A stretch of DNA of 64,000 bases, from NCBI RefSeq assembly GCF_008304605.1, contig NZ_PIJY01000045.1, positions 236,511-300,510 of the forward strand. Reading direction: 5' to 3'. A model generated the notes under the pieces. It worked only from the letters and a program-made list of their open reading frames with translations, was not told the DNA's origin and searched no databases. The number at the start of each line of letters is the position of its first letter. Positions within the stretch are counted from its first letter, which is position 1. Positions 28,443 to 37,405 of the stretch are shown in pieces. Made by a program: the position numbers and the translations under genes. This DNA comes from Oceanobacillus polygoni. Lineage in GTDB: Bacteria > Bacillota > Bacilli > Bacillales > Amphibacillaceae.

Positions 28443-28580
28443 TTAAATGATAAATGCCAATCCAGCAGTAAAGGTCGACACAAGCATTAAAATAATCATG
28501 ATATAAACAATAATTTTATTTCTTCGTTCACGTTTTGATTTTTTTCTTGGAGCAGAATTGTAATTTGTATTTGCAGCCAT
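28443..28580 (-). CDS. prli42: Stressosome-associated membrane miniprotein Prli42
   Basis: 45-residue protein: a basic N-terminus (PRKKSKRERR) and one C-terminal membrane helix, KIIVYIMIILMLVSTFTAG, matching the Prli42 pattern KIIVY-M-x-LM. In Listeria, Prli42 anchors the stressosome scaffold RsbR to the membrane and is needed for sensing oxidative stress; the homologue in Bacillaceae is inferred to do the same. The frame is open from 28649, but the ATG at 28580 has an AAGGAGG site 7 nt upstream. It is isolated on the minus strand. Confidence 0.75.
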   Translation of the reverse strand: MAANTNYNSAPRKKSKRERRNKIIVYIMIILMLVSTFTAGLAFII

Positions 28581-28750
28581 TAGAGAACCTCCTTCTAAAC
28601 ACATTTCTACTAAGTATTTTAACGTGAAAACGTAATATGGACAAGTCATAAAAAGAAACGACAGGCTAGCTATTAGAAAAGCATAGGAATATCCTACTGT
28701 AAAAAAGGATCAACTTATAGTAGCCTATATATAGGATAGGAGGATTATAT

Positions 28751-29878
28751 ATGATAATCGTAAATCAAGAAAGATTAGTAGAAGAATTTATCGAGCTTGT
28801 AAAGGTTGATTCCGAGACCAAGTTTGAAGCGAAAATTGCAGAAGTATTGAAAGATAAATTTACAAAACTTGGTGTAGAAGTATATGAAGATGAAAGTAAA
28901 GAAACGACTGGCCATGGTGCGGGGAATTTAATTTGCACGTTGAAAGGGAATGTAGAAGGAGCAGACACCATCTACTTCACATCTCATATGGATACCGTTG
29001 TTCCAGGGAAGGGGGTACAACCATCGATTAAGGATGGCTATATTACTTCAGATGGAACGACTATTTTAGGAGCGGATGATAAAGCGGGACTTGCAGCGAT
29101 CCTGGAATCGATTCGTGTCATTAAAGAAAATAATATCCAGCATGGTGATATTCAATTTGTGATAACGGTTGGGGAAGAATCTGGTTTAGTAGGTGCAAAA
29201 GAATTAGATAGCTCCCTTATTCACGCCAAATATGGTTATGCGCTTGATAGTGATGGTACAGTTGGTGATATTGTCGTTGCTGCACCTACTCAAGCAAAAG
29301 TGCTTGCTGTTATCAAAGGGAAAACAGCACATGCAGGTCTGGAACCAGAAAAAGGCATATCTGCGATTACGCTTGCTGCAAAAGCAATTTCGAACATGCC
29401 CCTAGGGAGAATCGATGAAGAAACAACTGCTAATATCGGTCGGTTTGAAGGTGGAAAGCAAACAAATATTGTTGTTGATCACGTTGAAATTCTAGCGGAG
29501 GCAAGGTCGCTCGTACCAGAAAAAATGGAAAAACAAGTTGCAAAAATGAAGGAAGCCTTTGAAAACACAGCTGCGTCCTATGGTGGATCCGCAAATGTAA
29601 CCATTAAGGTAATGTATCCAGGCTTCAGTCAAAAAGCTGGGGATCAAGTAGTAGAAGTAGCACGGAAGGCCGCCAAATCCATTGGCAGAGAAAGTAAGTT
29701 GTTAAAAAGTGGTGGCGGAAGTGATGCAAATGTAATTGCAGGCTTTGGTATCCCAACGGTTAACTTAGCTGTTGGTTATGAACAGATTCATACAACGAAT
29801 GAACGCATTGCTGTTCGCGATCTTGTTAAAGTAACCGAACTAGTTACCGCAATCATAAAAGAGGCAGCAAACAGTTAA
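28751..29878 (+). CDS. M20 metallopeptidase, peptidase T-like (YqjE)
   Basis: Cytosolic zinc peptidase (375 aa) of the M20 family. Metal ligands are seen in FTSHMDTV (about 78-85), LGADDKAG, GEESGLVG (catalytic Glu then metal Glu), YALDSDG and the C-terminal EQIHTTNE. A dimerisation domain occupies the middle. The best match in gene order is B. subtilis yqjE, which also precedes the Pol IV gene. It is annotated tripeptidase-like, but true PepT substrate preference is not proven. The ATG has a TAGGAGG site. Confidence 0.87.
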   Translation: MIIVNQERLVEEFIELVKVDSETKFEAKIAEVLKDKFTKLGVEVYEDESKETTGHGAGNLICTLKGNVEGADTIYFTSHMDTVVPGKGVQPSIKDGYITSDGTTILGADDKAGLAAILESIRVIKENNIQHGDIQFVITVGEESGLVGAKELDSSLIHAKYGYALDSDGTVGDIVVAAPTQAKVLAVIKGKTAHAGLEPEKGISAITLAAKAISNMPLGRIDEETTANIGRFEGGKQTNIVVDHVEILAEARSLVPEKMEKQVAKMKEAFENTAASYGGSANVTIKVMYPGFSQKAGDQVVEVARKAAKSIGRESKLLKSGGGSDANVIAGFGIPTVNLAVGYEQIHTTNERIAVRDLVKVTELVTAIIKEAANS

Positions 29879-29886
29879 TCCAACGA

Positions 29887-29923
29887 ACCTCCTATGGTCA
29901 GTAAACATAGGAGGTCTTTCTAT
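29887..29923 (+). terminator. Rho-independent terminator after the M20 peptidase
   Basis: Perfect stem ACCTCCTATG / CATAGGAGGT, 9-nt loop, then CTTTCTATTT. Confidence 0.8.
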
Positions 29924-29967
29924 TTATGATATAATAAAGGTAGCATTAAACAAAGGATGGAATAACG

Positions 29968-31221
29968 ATGGCAATTTCTGAACAGAAAAAAGGAAGAGTC
30001 ATTTTTCATATTGATATGAATTGCTTTTATGCATCTGTTGAAATGGCTTATAACCCGAATTTGAAAGGGAAGCCATTAGCCATTGCTGGAAACCCTGAAG
30101 AGCGAAAGGGGATTATCGTAACAAGTAGTTACGAAGCAAGGGCAAAAGGTGTGAAAACTACGATGACAATTTGGCAAGCGAGGAAGCTTTGCCCAGAACT
30201 TATTATCATGAAGCCAAATTTTGAACGGTATAGGCTCGCGTCGAAGGAAATTTTTAAAATGCTAGCTGAAATAACCCCCTATGTCCAACCCGTTTCAATT
30301 GATGAAGGGTATATGGATGTAACAGACACGAAAGGCCTTGGGAACCCATTAGAAATCGCTCAAAACCTTCAGCAACGAATTTTAAATGAATTAGATATAC
30401 CTTGTAGTATTGGAATCGGGCCAAATAAATTTTTAGCTAAAATGGCATCGGATATGAAAAAACCACTAGGGATAACAGTCTTGCGAAAGCGAGAGCTAGC
30501 CCAAACATTATGGCCATTGCCAGTCGGACAAATGTACGGTATCGGAGAGAAAACGGCGGAGAAATTGAATACAATTCATGTTGAAACAATCGGTGATTTA
30601 GCGAAGAGTGATGTTTATGAGTTGAAACAACTGCTTGGGATTAATGGAGAACGATTGAAAAACAGGGCAAACGGTATCGATTCAAGACCTGTTGATCCGG
30701 ATGCAATTTATGAATTTAAAAGTATCGGAAGCTCCCAAACCTTACCGGACGACACGACGGATTGGAATGAGATAAACAGCTTAATGCTTCAGTTAGCAGA
30801 TAATGTGGAAAGAAGAATGAAACGAAAAAACGCAGCTGGAAGAAGTGTTCAGATTACGATTCGCTATCACGACCGTAAAACAATCACAAGAAGTAGAAAG
30901 TTACAAACCTACATTGATCAAAAGTCAGATATTTTATTTATAGCAAATGAATTATTGGAACAGCATTGGAACCAGGAGCCGATAAGGCTGTTAGGAATAA
31001 CAGTCCAAGATGTGGAAGAAAAACAGCAACTTGGCCAACAGCTCGACCTATTTACTTATGAGAAAGAAGCAAAGAAGGAAAAGCTTTACGCTGTAATCGA
31101 TGATTTAGCTGAAAAATATGGGAAAAACCTCTTTAAGCAATGGGAAGAAAACGATAAAAAAGATAATGCTCAACCAAGAACAAGTTTTCAAAAAGATTTT
31201 CTCGATGATTACAAAAAATAA
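29968..31221 (+). CDS. dinB: DNA polymerase IV (Y family, YqjH)
   Basis: Translesion DNA polymerase, 417 aa. Catalytic acidic residues are in HIDMNCFYASVE (D16) and SIDEGYMD (about 110-117); the steric-gate region NCFYASVE is normal. A helix-hairpin-helix segment (GIGEKTAEKL) follows, then the little-finger domain. A beta-clamp binding motif, QLDLF, is near residue 359, showing sliding-clamp recruitment. The start is the ATG behind AAAGGATGG. No LexA box was seen upstream. Confidence 0.93.
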   Translation: MAISEQKKGRVIFHIDMNCFYASVEMAYNPNLKGKPLAIAGNPEERKGIIVTSSYEARAKGVKTTMTIWQARKLCPELIIMKPNFERYRLASKEIFKMLAEITPYVQPVSIDEGYMDVTDTKGLGNPLEIAQNLQQRILNELDIPCSIGIGPNKFLAKMASDMKKPLGITVLRKRELAQTLWPLPVGQMYGIGEKTAEKLNTIHVETIGDLAKSDVYELKQLLGINGERLKNRANGIDSRPVDPDAIYEFKSIGSSQTLPDDTTDWNEINSLMLQLADNVERRMKRKNAAGRSVQITIRYHDRKTITRSRKLQTYIDQKSDILFIANELLEQHWNQEPIRLLGITVQDVEEKQQLGQQLDLFTYEKEAKKEKLYAVIDDLAEKYGKNLFKQWEENDKKDNAQPRTSFQKDFLDDYKK

Positions 31222-31258
31222 ATCCCGCACCTATATAAATAAGGAGCGGGATTTTTTC
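31221..31258. terminator. Terminator between convergent dinB and aldehyde dehydrogenase genes
   Basis: Stem AATCCCGC / GCGGGATT followed by TTTT on the plus strand. The AAA run before it lets it also serve the minus-strand gene. Confidence 0.8.
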
Positions 31259-31284
31259 ACGTCTAGCATCGTCTGCACTTTTGT

Positions 31285-32655
31285 TTATTTTATCATATTC
31301 TTAACTACTGTTTCCGCTAGTTTGCTACCAGGGTAACGGAAAGGTAAATCAAATTTCGTCGTTTGTTTTAAGATACCTTTTTTATGGGAGAAAGTATCAA
31401 AGGTGTGTTTGCCATGGTATGCTCCCATACCGCTGCTACCAACCCCTCCAAATGGAAGATGGGGATTAGCTAAATGATATAACGTATCATTAATGGAACC
31501 GCCACCGAATGAAACGTATTCCATTACTTGCTGCTGCATCTTTTCGTTATCACCAAAATAGTAGAGAGCAAGTGGCTTTTCCATTTTTCTAATTTTATAA
31601 AGTGTATCTTCAATATTCGTGAAAGAGAGCACTGGCAGAATAGGGCCAAAGATTTCCTCTTTCATAACTGAGTTTTCCCACGTGATTTTATCCAATATCG
31701 TTGGTTCAATCATTAGTGATTCTCGATCCGAATTCCCACCATGTAAAACCGTTCCCTCTGTTAAAAATGCTTCCAGGCGATTAAAGTGCTTTTCATTGAT
31801 GATTTTAGTGTAGTCTCCGTTCTTGAGCGGGTCTTTCCCGTAAAATGATTTAACATGCTTTTTCATCGCTTTGAGCAGCTTAAATTTAACGGACTCATGT
31901 ACATAGACATAATCTGGTGCAACACAGGTTTGCCCGGCGTTTGTAAATTTTCCCCAAACAATTCGTTTTGCAGCGAGATTAATATTTGCATCCTCATCAA
32001 CAATAGCTGGACTTTTCCCACCAAGTTCAAGTGTAACAGGGGTTAAGTGTTCACTAGCTGCTCGCATTACTATTTTTCCAACTTCTGAACTTCCAGTAAA
32101 GAAAATGGAGTCAAAATGCTGTTTCAATAACTCCGTACTTACTTCCTGTCCACCTTCAACAACTGTTAGGTAAGAACTATCAAATGCACCTTCCACGATA
32201 TCAGCTAAAAGCATAGAAGTTGCTTTTGCATGTTCAGATGGTTTGATGATAACGCAGTTTCCGGCAGCGATTGCGCCAATAACAGGAGCTAAAGCTAGCT
32301 GCAACGGGTAATTCCAAGGGGAGATTACTAACACTACCCCATAAGGTTCCTTCATAATATAGCTTCTTGAACCCTTATGTGTAATAGGAGATGGGACCTT
32401 CTCGGCAGCCATCCAGAACCTGAGATTTTTGATAGCTACATCGATTTCAGAATAAAGAAAAGCAAGCTCTGTTGTTAGTGTTTCATGTTTCGATTTATTT
32501 AAATCCTTTTTCAATGCCATATAGATTTTGCTTTCATGCTTTTTTAGCATTTCTCTTAACTTCTCTAATCTATCTTTACGAAATGTATAATCTACTGTAT
32601 TGCCGTTTTGAAAAAAAGCTCGTTGATTGTTTACAATTGTTTCAATGTATTCCAT
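31285..32655 (-). CDS. Aldehyde dehydrogenase (YwdH-like, class 3 type)
   Basis: NAD(P)-dependent oxidation of an aldehyde to the acid; 456 aa, the shorter class 3/fatty aldehyde type. The catalytic cysteine is in NAGQTCVAPDY (about 243) and the general base glutamate in TLELGGKSP (about 210). The cofactor loop is FFTGSSEVGK and the N-terminal ISPWNYPLQL is typical. It follows rnz by 13 nt on the minus strand, so the two are probably cotranscribed. The exact aldehyde is unknown. Confidence 0.88.
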   Translation of the reverse strand: MEYIETIVNNQRAFFQNGNTVDYTFRKDRLEKLREMLKKHESKIYMALKKDLNKSKHETLTTELAFLYSEIDVAIKNLRFWMAAEKVPSPITHKGSRSYIMKEPYGVVLVISPWNYPLQLALAPVIGAIAAGNCVIIKPSEHAKATSMLLADIVEGAFDSSYLTVVEGGQEVSTELLKQHFDSIFFTGSSEVGKIVMRAASEHLTPVTLELGGKSPAIVDEDANINLAAKRIVWGKFTNAGQTCVAPDYVYVHESVKFKLLKAMKKHVKSFYGKDPLKNGDYTKIINEKHFNRLEAFLTEGTVLHGGNSDRESLMIEPTILDKITWENSVMKEEIFGPILPVLSFTNIEDTLYKIRKMEKPLALYYFGDNEKMQQQVMEYVSFGGGSINDTLYHLANPHLPFGGVGSSGMGAYHGKHTFDTFSHKKGILKQTTKFDLPFRYPGSKLAETVVKNMIK

Positions 32656-32668
32656 TAAAAACGCTCCT

Positions 32669-33595
32669 CTAGTTTTTTGTTGCTATGTGAAACTGGAAAA
32701 AATCTTTGGCGAGATAAGTCTCGGGAAAAATTTCTCGAGCTTCCGCTAGAATTCGTTGATCGTCTTCTGTTTGATAACGCGAAGAAATGTGTGTTAATAG
32801 CAACTGTTTTATACTACTTTTAGCAGCTAGTGAGGCTGCCTCTGTATTTGTGGAGTGAAAGTAGTTTTGAGCTAGCTCAACTTTATCGCTTGTAAAAGTT
32901 GCTTCATGTATCAACAAGTCAGCCCCTTTAACAAACTCACTATAATCCTTTTGACTCCGTGTATCGCCAAGTATACAAATAACTCGACCTTTTTTATTTG
33001 GACCAATAAAGTCTTTTTGGTATAGTTTTTGACCGTCTTCTAATTGTACCATTTTATTGCTTTTAATTTGACTGTAAATTGGGCCAGGTTTAATTCCAAT
33101 GTTTATTAGTTTATCAATTAGTAGTTCTCCGGTTTTGTCTTTCTCTGTTATTCGAAATCCAAAGCTAGGGATACCATGGTCTAGCAGTTTAGCATGTACT
33201 GTGAATTTATCGTCCTCTAGAATAATCCCCTCATTCATTTCCACAATTTTTAATGGGTAGTTGAGGTGTGTTCCACTTATATCTAAACTTGTATGAATAT
33301 ATTCTGCAATTCCTTTTGGACCATATACCGTTAATAAGCCTTCTCCAGCCTGAAATGATCGGCTGCTTAAAAGACCAGGAAGACCATAAATATGGTCTCC
33401 ATGTAAGTGCGTAATAAATATTTTATCGATTTTTCTAGGTTTGATACTAGTATGTAAAATTTGATGCTGTGTACCTTCACCGCAGTCAAACAGCCAAATA
33501 CTATTCAACTCCTGTAATAGCGTTAACGCTATTGCTGATACATTGCGCTCTTTAGATGGAACACCTGCGCCTGTACCAAGAAATATTAATTCCAT
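32669..33595 (-). CDS. rnz: Ribonuclease Z
   Basis: tRNA 3'-processing endonuclease (308 aa) with a metallo-beta-lactamase fold, cutting tRNA precursors that lack an encoded CCA. The zinc motif [14 protein letters not shown] is at about 63-76; further ligands are in LDHGI, ILGDTR and LLTHISSR. The exosite region lies at about 150-190. B. subtilis yqjK is at the matching place. The aldehyde dehydrogenase gene follows closely; the GDPD gene lies 46 nt upstream on the same strand. Confidence 0.92.
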   Translation of the reverse strand: MELIFLGTGAGVPSKERNVSAIALTLLQELNSIWLFDCGEGTQHQILHTSIKPRKIDKIFITHLHGDHIYGLPGLLSSRSFQAGEGLLTVYGPKGIAEYIHTSLDISGTHLNYPLKIVEMNEGIILEDDKFTVHAKLLDHGIPSFGFRITEKDKTGELLIDKLINIGIKPGPIYSQIKSNKMVQLEDGQKLYQKDFIGPNKKGRVICILGDTRSQKDYSEFVKGADLLIHEATFTSDKVELAQNYFHSTNTEAASLAAKSSIKQLLLTHISSRYQTEDDQRILAEAREIFPETYLAKDFFQFHIATKN

Positions 33596-33641
33596 AGTAA
33601 ACCTCCATTTATCATTCCGTTTCTAAAAATTTGGTGTTCGT

Positions 33642-34367
33642 TTAAAGTTTATCTCGATATAGCAGTGCTTTATTTGGTACGTCTGTAAATATCCCATCAC
33701 AGCCGAGCTGGAAACAGCGCATCATTGGTGAAAAATGATTTACAGTATAGACACGAACCCGCATGTTTTCCTGCTGGCATTTTTGAATGAGTGTTTTGTT
33801 TAATAAGCGATATTTAATATGAATCGCCTTTGCCCCAAGCTCTTTTGCATAACTTGGTAAATTTTTGATTTTACGAGATGTGAGTAGTGCAATTTCGATA
33901 CTTGAACATAATTGGCTAAAACGTTGTACACTATTCGAGTTGAAAGTTGAAATAGTCGTACGATCTACAACGTTATACTGTTTGAGTAACTCGTACACAA
34001 TTGGCTCCAAATACATATAGTCTATTTTATTATTTTTTAGCTCAAGATGTAAGTGTAGAGGTGTATCGATCATCCATCTCAGAAACTCCTCAAGTGTTAA
34101 GATTTTTGTCCCCGAAAATTCATTCGAAAACCAAGAACCGGCATCGAGTTGTTTTAATTCTGCAAGGTAGTAATCCTTTATGTAGCCAAGACTATTTGTT
34201 GTTCGTTTTACATGCTCATCATGAATCAGAACCGGAATGTTATCTTTTGTCAACTGTACGTCCGTTTCGATTGCTTCAGCTTTCATACGAAGTGCTAGTT
34301 CGAATGCAGGCATCGTATTCTCCGGAGCAAGTTTACTAGCACCGCGGTGCGCGATGATCATCGTCAT
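33642..34367 (-). CDS. Glycerophosphodiester phosphodiesterase (YqiK-like)
   Basis: 241-aa TIM-barrel enzyme that splits glycerophosphodiesters to glycerol-3-phosphate and an alcohol. Catalytic residues are seen in IIAHRGASKLAPENT (first His-Arg, about 4-18), the metal acids in AIETDVQLTKDN and the second His in IPVLIHDEHVKRTTN; HLHLELK and DGIFTDVP complete the set. It has no signal peptide, so it is cytosolic. The frame opens at a GTG at 34376, but ATG 34367 has a GAGGTG ribosome site at correct spacing. Confidence 0.88.
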   Translation of the reverse strand: MTMIIAHRGASKLAPENTMPAFELALRMKAEAIETDVQLTKDNIPVLIHDEHVKRTTNSLGYIKDYYLAELKQLDAGSWFSNEFSGTKILTLEEFLRWMIDTPLHLHLELKNNKIDYMYLEPIVYELLKQYNVVDRTTISTFNSNSVQRFSQLCSSIEIALLTSRKIKNLPSYAKELGAKAIHIKYRLLNKTLIQKCQQENMRVRVYTVNHFSPMMRCFQLGCDGIFTDVPNKALLYRDKL

Positions 34368-34567
34368 ACATTTCACCTCTTTATAATTGTGTTAGATTTT
34401 AAGTTAAAAGTCAATTTACACACAGTCTAACTATACGTTATCGATAAGCGTCAAGATTGAAGTATGTAGAGATGGACGGTAGAATGGGGGATGTGTTGGG
34501 AAGGAGTGTAAACTCTATTTAGCTAGTATTGTATACAATCTCATCTTATAGAATGGAACGATTAGGT

Positions 34568-35365
34568 ATGATTAAAACTCGACTTCATGATAAAAAAATT
34601 ATTGTCACAGGAGCTTCAAGCGGTATTGGCGAACAGTTATGCAGAAAGATTGCAGAAAATGGCGGAATCCCAATCATGCTAGCTCGCTCTGATAATAAAT
34701 TAACTGCAATTCAAGTGAGTTTGAATTCGCAACTAAATGCCAAAAGCTTTGTATATAAAGTTGATTTACAAAATAAAGACGATATTGATTTAACCATCAA
34801 CCGAATTTTAGTGGAGCATGAGCAAATACATGGCCTGATTAATAATGCTGGTATCGGTGTTTTTGATGCTGTTGAAGACATAAAATGGCCAGAACTGCAA
34901 CAGACATTCCAGTTAAATGTATTTTCATTAATGCGTATCACGCAATTAATAATTCCTCATTTTAATCATTATGGGCAAGGTCATATTATGAACGTCGCTT
35001 CACAAGCCGGGAAAATTGCTACACCCAAATCAGCAGCCTATGGTGCATCCAAACATGCAGTTCTTGGATTTACGAATACATTGCGCCAAGAAATGGATGG
35101 AAAAGGTATTTTTGTAACTGCTGTTAATCTCGGTCCAGTTCGCACAAATTTTTTCAAAGCTGCAGATCCGAGCGGAACCTATCAACAGAGTGTGGATCGC
35201 TATATGCTTGATCCTAATCGGGTAGCTCATGTAATTATTCGTCATTTGTTTACTAAAAAAAGAGAAATTAATATGCCGTTCTGGATGGAAGCTGGAAGTA
35301 TTTTTTATCGATTATTTCCAAGTCTGATGGAGAAGCTTTTTCGCAGTTCTTTTAACAAAAAATAA
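34568..35365 (+). CDS. Short-chain dehydrogenase/reductase (YqjQ-like)
   Basis: NAD(P)-dependent oxidoreductase of about 265 aa. The cofactor loop is VTGASSGIGEQL near the start, NNAG is at about 90, and the catalytic Ser and Tyr-x3-Lys are in MNVASQAGKIATPKSAAYGASKHA. The C-terminus carries a hydrophobic patch that may touch the membrane. The start is uncertain: TTG 34529, ATG 34553 and ATG 34568 are all in frame and none has a strong ribosome site; the last gives the length nearest the family. B. subtilis yqjQ is its positional homologue. Substrate unknown. Confidence 0.82.
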   Translation: MIKTRLHDKKIIVTGASSGIGEQLCRKIAENGGIPIMLARSDNKLTAIQVSLNSQLNAKSFVYKVDLQNKDDIDLTINRILVEHEQIHGLINNAGIGVFDAVEDIKWPELQQTFQLNVFSLMRITQLIIPHFNHYGQGHIMNVASQAGKIATPKSAAYGASKHAVLGFTNTLRQEMDGKGIFVTAVNLGPVRTNFFKAADPSGTYQQSVDRYMLDPNRVAHVIIRHLFTKKREINMPFWMEAGSIFYRLFPSLMEKLFRSSFNKK

Positions 35366-35392
35366 ATGGCATGATATGAAAAGGAGAGTTTA

Positions 35393-35728
35393 ATGATGCA
35401 ATTAACGATTACACCTGAAGCTGAACAGAAACTGAATGAATTAAAAATAAATAATAATAGCCTGGTTTTATGGTATGACACAGATGGCTGTGGATGTGGT
35501 GTGAATGGGTTGCCTACAATCCAATTGGTTACCGAAAAACAAGATTATCATCAAGCTCTTGCGGGTAATACAACGATCCCAGCATTTATTGATAGCAGAC
35601 AAGCTGTTTTCTTTGCGAATGATATGAAACTAGATGTTAGAAATGGTGTCTTTCGCCTTTCAAGCCCCGAGGGTATTCTAAATCCGTTTATCTCTACCCA
35701 ACAAGTCTTGCATCATAATAAGATTTAA
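35393..35728 (+). CDS. HesB/IscA-like protein (YqkB)
   Basis: Small 111-aa protein of the HesB-like iron-sulfur biosynthesis domain family. It has a CxC pair in DGCGCGVNG (about 32-40) but lacks the third C-terminal cysteine normally used by IscA/SufA carriers. Cluster binding is therefore uncertain, as for YqkB of B. subtilis. It starts 27 nt after the dehydrogenase gene with an AAGGAGAG ribosome site and is followed by a terminator. Confidence 0.8.
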   Translation: MMQLTITPEAEQKLNELKINNNSLVLWYDTDGCGCGVNGLPTIQLVTEKQDYHQALAGNTTIPAFIDSRQAVFFANDMKLDVRNGVFRLSSPEGILNPFISTQQVLHHNKI

Positions 35729-35742
35729 AGACGAAGACGATG

Positions 35743-35785
35743 AAAAAGCGAAAACATCCACGCATGGTTGTGTTTCGCTTTTTTT
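35743..35785. terminator. Bidirectional terminator between yqkB and the aldo/keto reductase gene
   Basis: Stem AAAAAGCGAAA / TTTCGCTTTTT with flanking A and T tracts between convergent genes. Confidence 0.8.
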
Positions 35786-35799
35786 CATAAACTTATTTA

Positions 35800-36720
35800 T
35801 TATCGATGATCCGTATAGACATTGGCTTTTGTCATTTGTTTTAACTGGTTATATTCTTCATTCGATAATTGTTGTGATTCCTCGTGTTCGACATTCTCTT
35901 TTACCTGTTCTACCCGGCTTGCTCCAAATACAGCCGTAGCTATTGCTGGGTGTTTTTGTACATACTGTAATGCAAGTGTATTTTGAGATGACTTATGCTG
36001 CATTAATTCGGAAATACCTTGCTGTACACCCAGTAACTCTTTATAGGAATAATCAAGATACCCTTCCTTACCTTTTCTTTCCATAACTTTTTCAGCATCA
36101 TTACTTAACATTCCTTTTGCAAGCGGGCCGCGTGCTAGTACACTAATTTCATGGGAATGAAGTAGATCTAAAGTCGTTTCCTCTGGACGGCGGTCAAGTA
36201 GGCTATATTGTGTCATCACACCATCAATAGAAGAGTGGTCGATATATTCACGTATAACATTTGGACGTATGGAAGAAATACCATAGGCACGAATTAAACC
36301 TGCCCTTTTTAATCCTTCGAATGCGTCAATCGTTTCATGGATTGGATCATCGATTGTCCCACCGTGCAGCATATAGAAATCAATGTAATCCGTCTGCAGT
36401 CGTTTTAAACTAGCCTTAACAGCTTGCTCAATATATTTTTTCGATGGATCCCAAAACCATGTTTTTTCTTCTTTATCAAAATGGTTTCCGACTTTTGTCG
36501 TCAGGATAATTTGATCCCTTTTACCTTTAATCGCTTCACCAATAATTTCTTCGTTCTTACCAAAACCATATAAGTCCGCAGTATCTAGATGATTAATTCC
36601 ATAATCAATTGCAGCATCGATGATTTCCTTTGCTTGATTTATGTCCGTTCCAAGTGACATACAGCCTAATGTTAGTTCAGAAATCATAATATTGGATTTG
36701 CCTAATCTGTTTCTTCTCAT
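35800..36720 (-). CDS. Aldo/keto reductase (YqkF-like)
   Basis: NADPH-dependent TIM-barrel oxidoreductase, 306 aa. The catalytic tetrad is visible: Asp and Tyr in HLDTADLYGFGKNEE, Lys in LTTKVGN and His in FYMLHGG. The C-terminal cofactor segment is AVFGASRVEQVKENV. The frame opens at GTG 36729, but ATG 36720 has a GGAG site 8 nt upstream. It is a single gene facing yqkB, and the order beside nudF matches B. subtilis. Confidence 0.88.
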   Translation of the reverse strand: MRRNRLGKSNIMISELTLGCMSLGTDINQAKEIIDAAIDYGINHLDTADLYGFGKNEEIIGEAIKGKRDQIILTTKVGNHFDKEEKTWFWDPSKKYIEQAVKASLKRLQTDYIDFYMLHGGTIDDPIHETIDAFEGLKRAGLIRAYGISSIRPNVIREYIDHSSIDGVMTQYSLLDRRPEETTLDLLHSHEISVLARGPLAKGMLSNDAEKVMERKGKEGYLDYSYKELLGVQQGISELMQHKSSQNTLALQYVQKHPAIATAVFGASRVEQVKENVEHEESQQLSNEEYNQLKQMTKANVYTDHR

Positions 36721-36857
36721 TATTTTCACTCCGTTTCTAGTAAATGCTTGTCTTTAATTGTAAGGAGAGCTACGATAGAAAACAAACTTTTTATACCAGC
36801 TACCTGAAAAATCGTATGCTACAATAGAGATAGAACTTTTGATAAGGGTGATAAGCG

Positions 36858-37403
36858 ATGAAGAAATTTGAAGAGAAAACAATTAAGAGTGAACAAGTAT
36901 TTAATGGGAAAATAATTAATCTGCAAGTGGATGACGTAACATTACCGAACGGTAAGACAGCTAAAAGGGAACTTGTTAAACATCCAGGTGCTGTAGCCGT
37001 CATTCCAATAACGAAGGATAATAAAATTATTTTTGTTGAACAATATCGAAAGCCTTTGGAAAAATCACTGATTGAGATTCCTGCTGGTAAACTGGACTCA
37101 AATGAAAATCCGCTTGCTGCAGCGGTACGTGAATTAGAGGAAGAGACTGGGTATACTACAAATGATCTTTCATTTGTAACTTCTTTCTATACATCGCCTG
37201 GATTTGCTGACGAGTTAGTTCATATCTATGTTACGGATCAATTAGTAAAAATGGAGAATCCGCCACAAGGTGATGATGATGAGTTTGTTGAAGTACTTGA
37301 ATTAACACTAGATGAAGCAAAGGAGTATGTAGTTGAAGAACGAATCCATGATGCAAAAACAAATTATGCGATACTCTATTTACACGCCTTAGGGAGGCTC
37401 TAG
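36858..37403 (+). CDS. nudF: ADP-ribose pyrophosphatase, Nudix
   Basis: 181-aa Nudix hydrolase that splits ADP-ribose into AMP and ribose-5-phosphate. The Nudix box runs about 76-98, from GKLDSN through AVRELEEETGY with all the catalytic glutamates. The upstream EQYRKPLEKSLIEIPAG and downstream FYTSPGFADE are those of the ADP-ribose type. The start ATG has an AAGGGTG site. The next gene starts 2 nt after its stop. Confidence 0.92.
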   Translation: MKKFEEKTIKSEQVFNGKIINLQVDDVTLPNGKTAKRELVKHPGAVAVIPITKDNKIIFVEQYRKPLEKSLIEIPAGKLDSNENPLAAAVRELEEETGYTTNDLSFVTSFYTSPGFADELVHIYVTDQLVKMENPPQGDDDEFVEVLELTLDEAKEYVVEERIHDAKTNYAILYLHALGRL

Positions 37404-37405
37404 GA

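Noticed and set aside
31118-31336. Small plus-strand frame at the dinB 3' end
   Set aside because: It overlaps dinB and the terminator hairpin and has no ribosome site.
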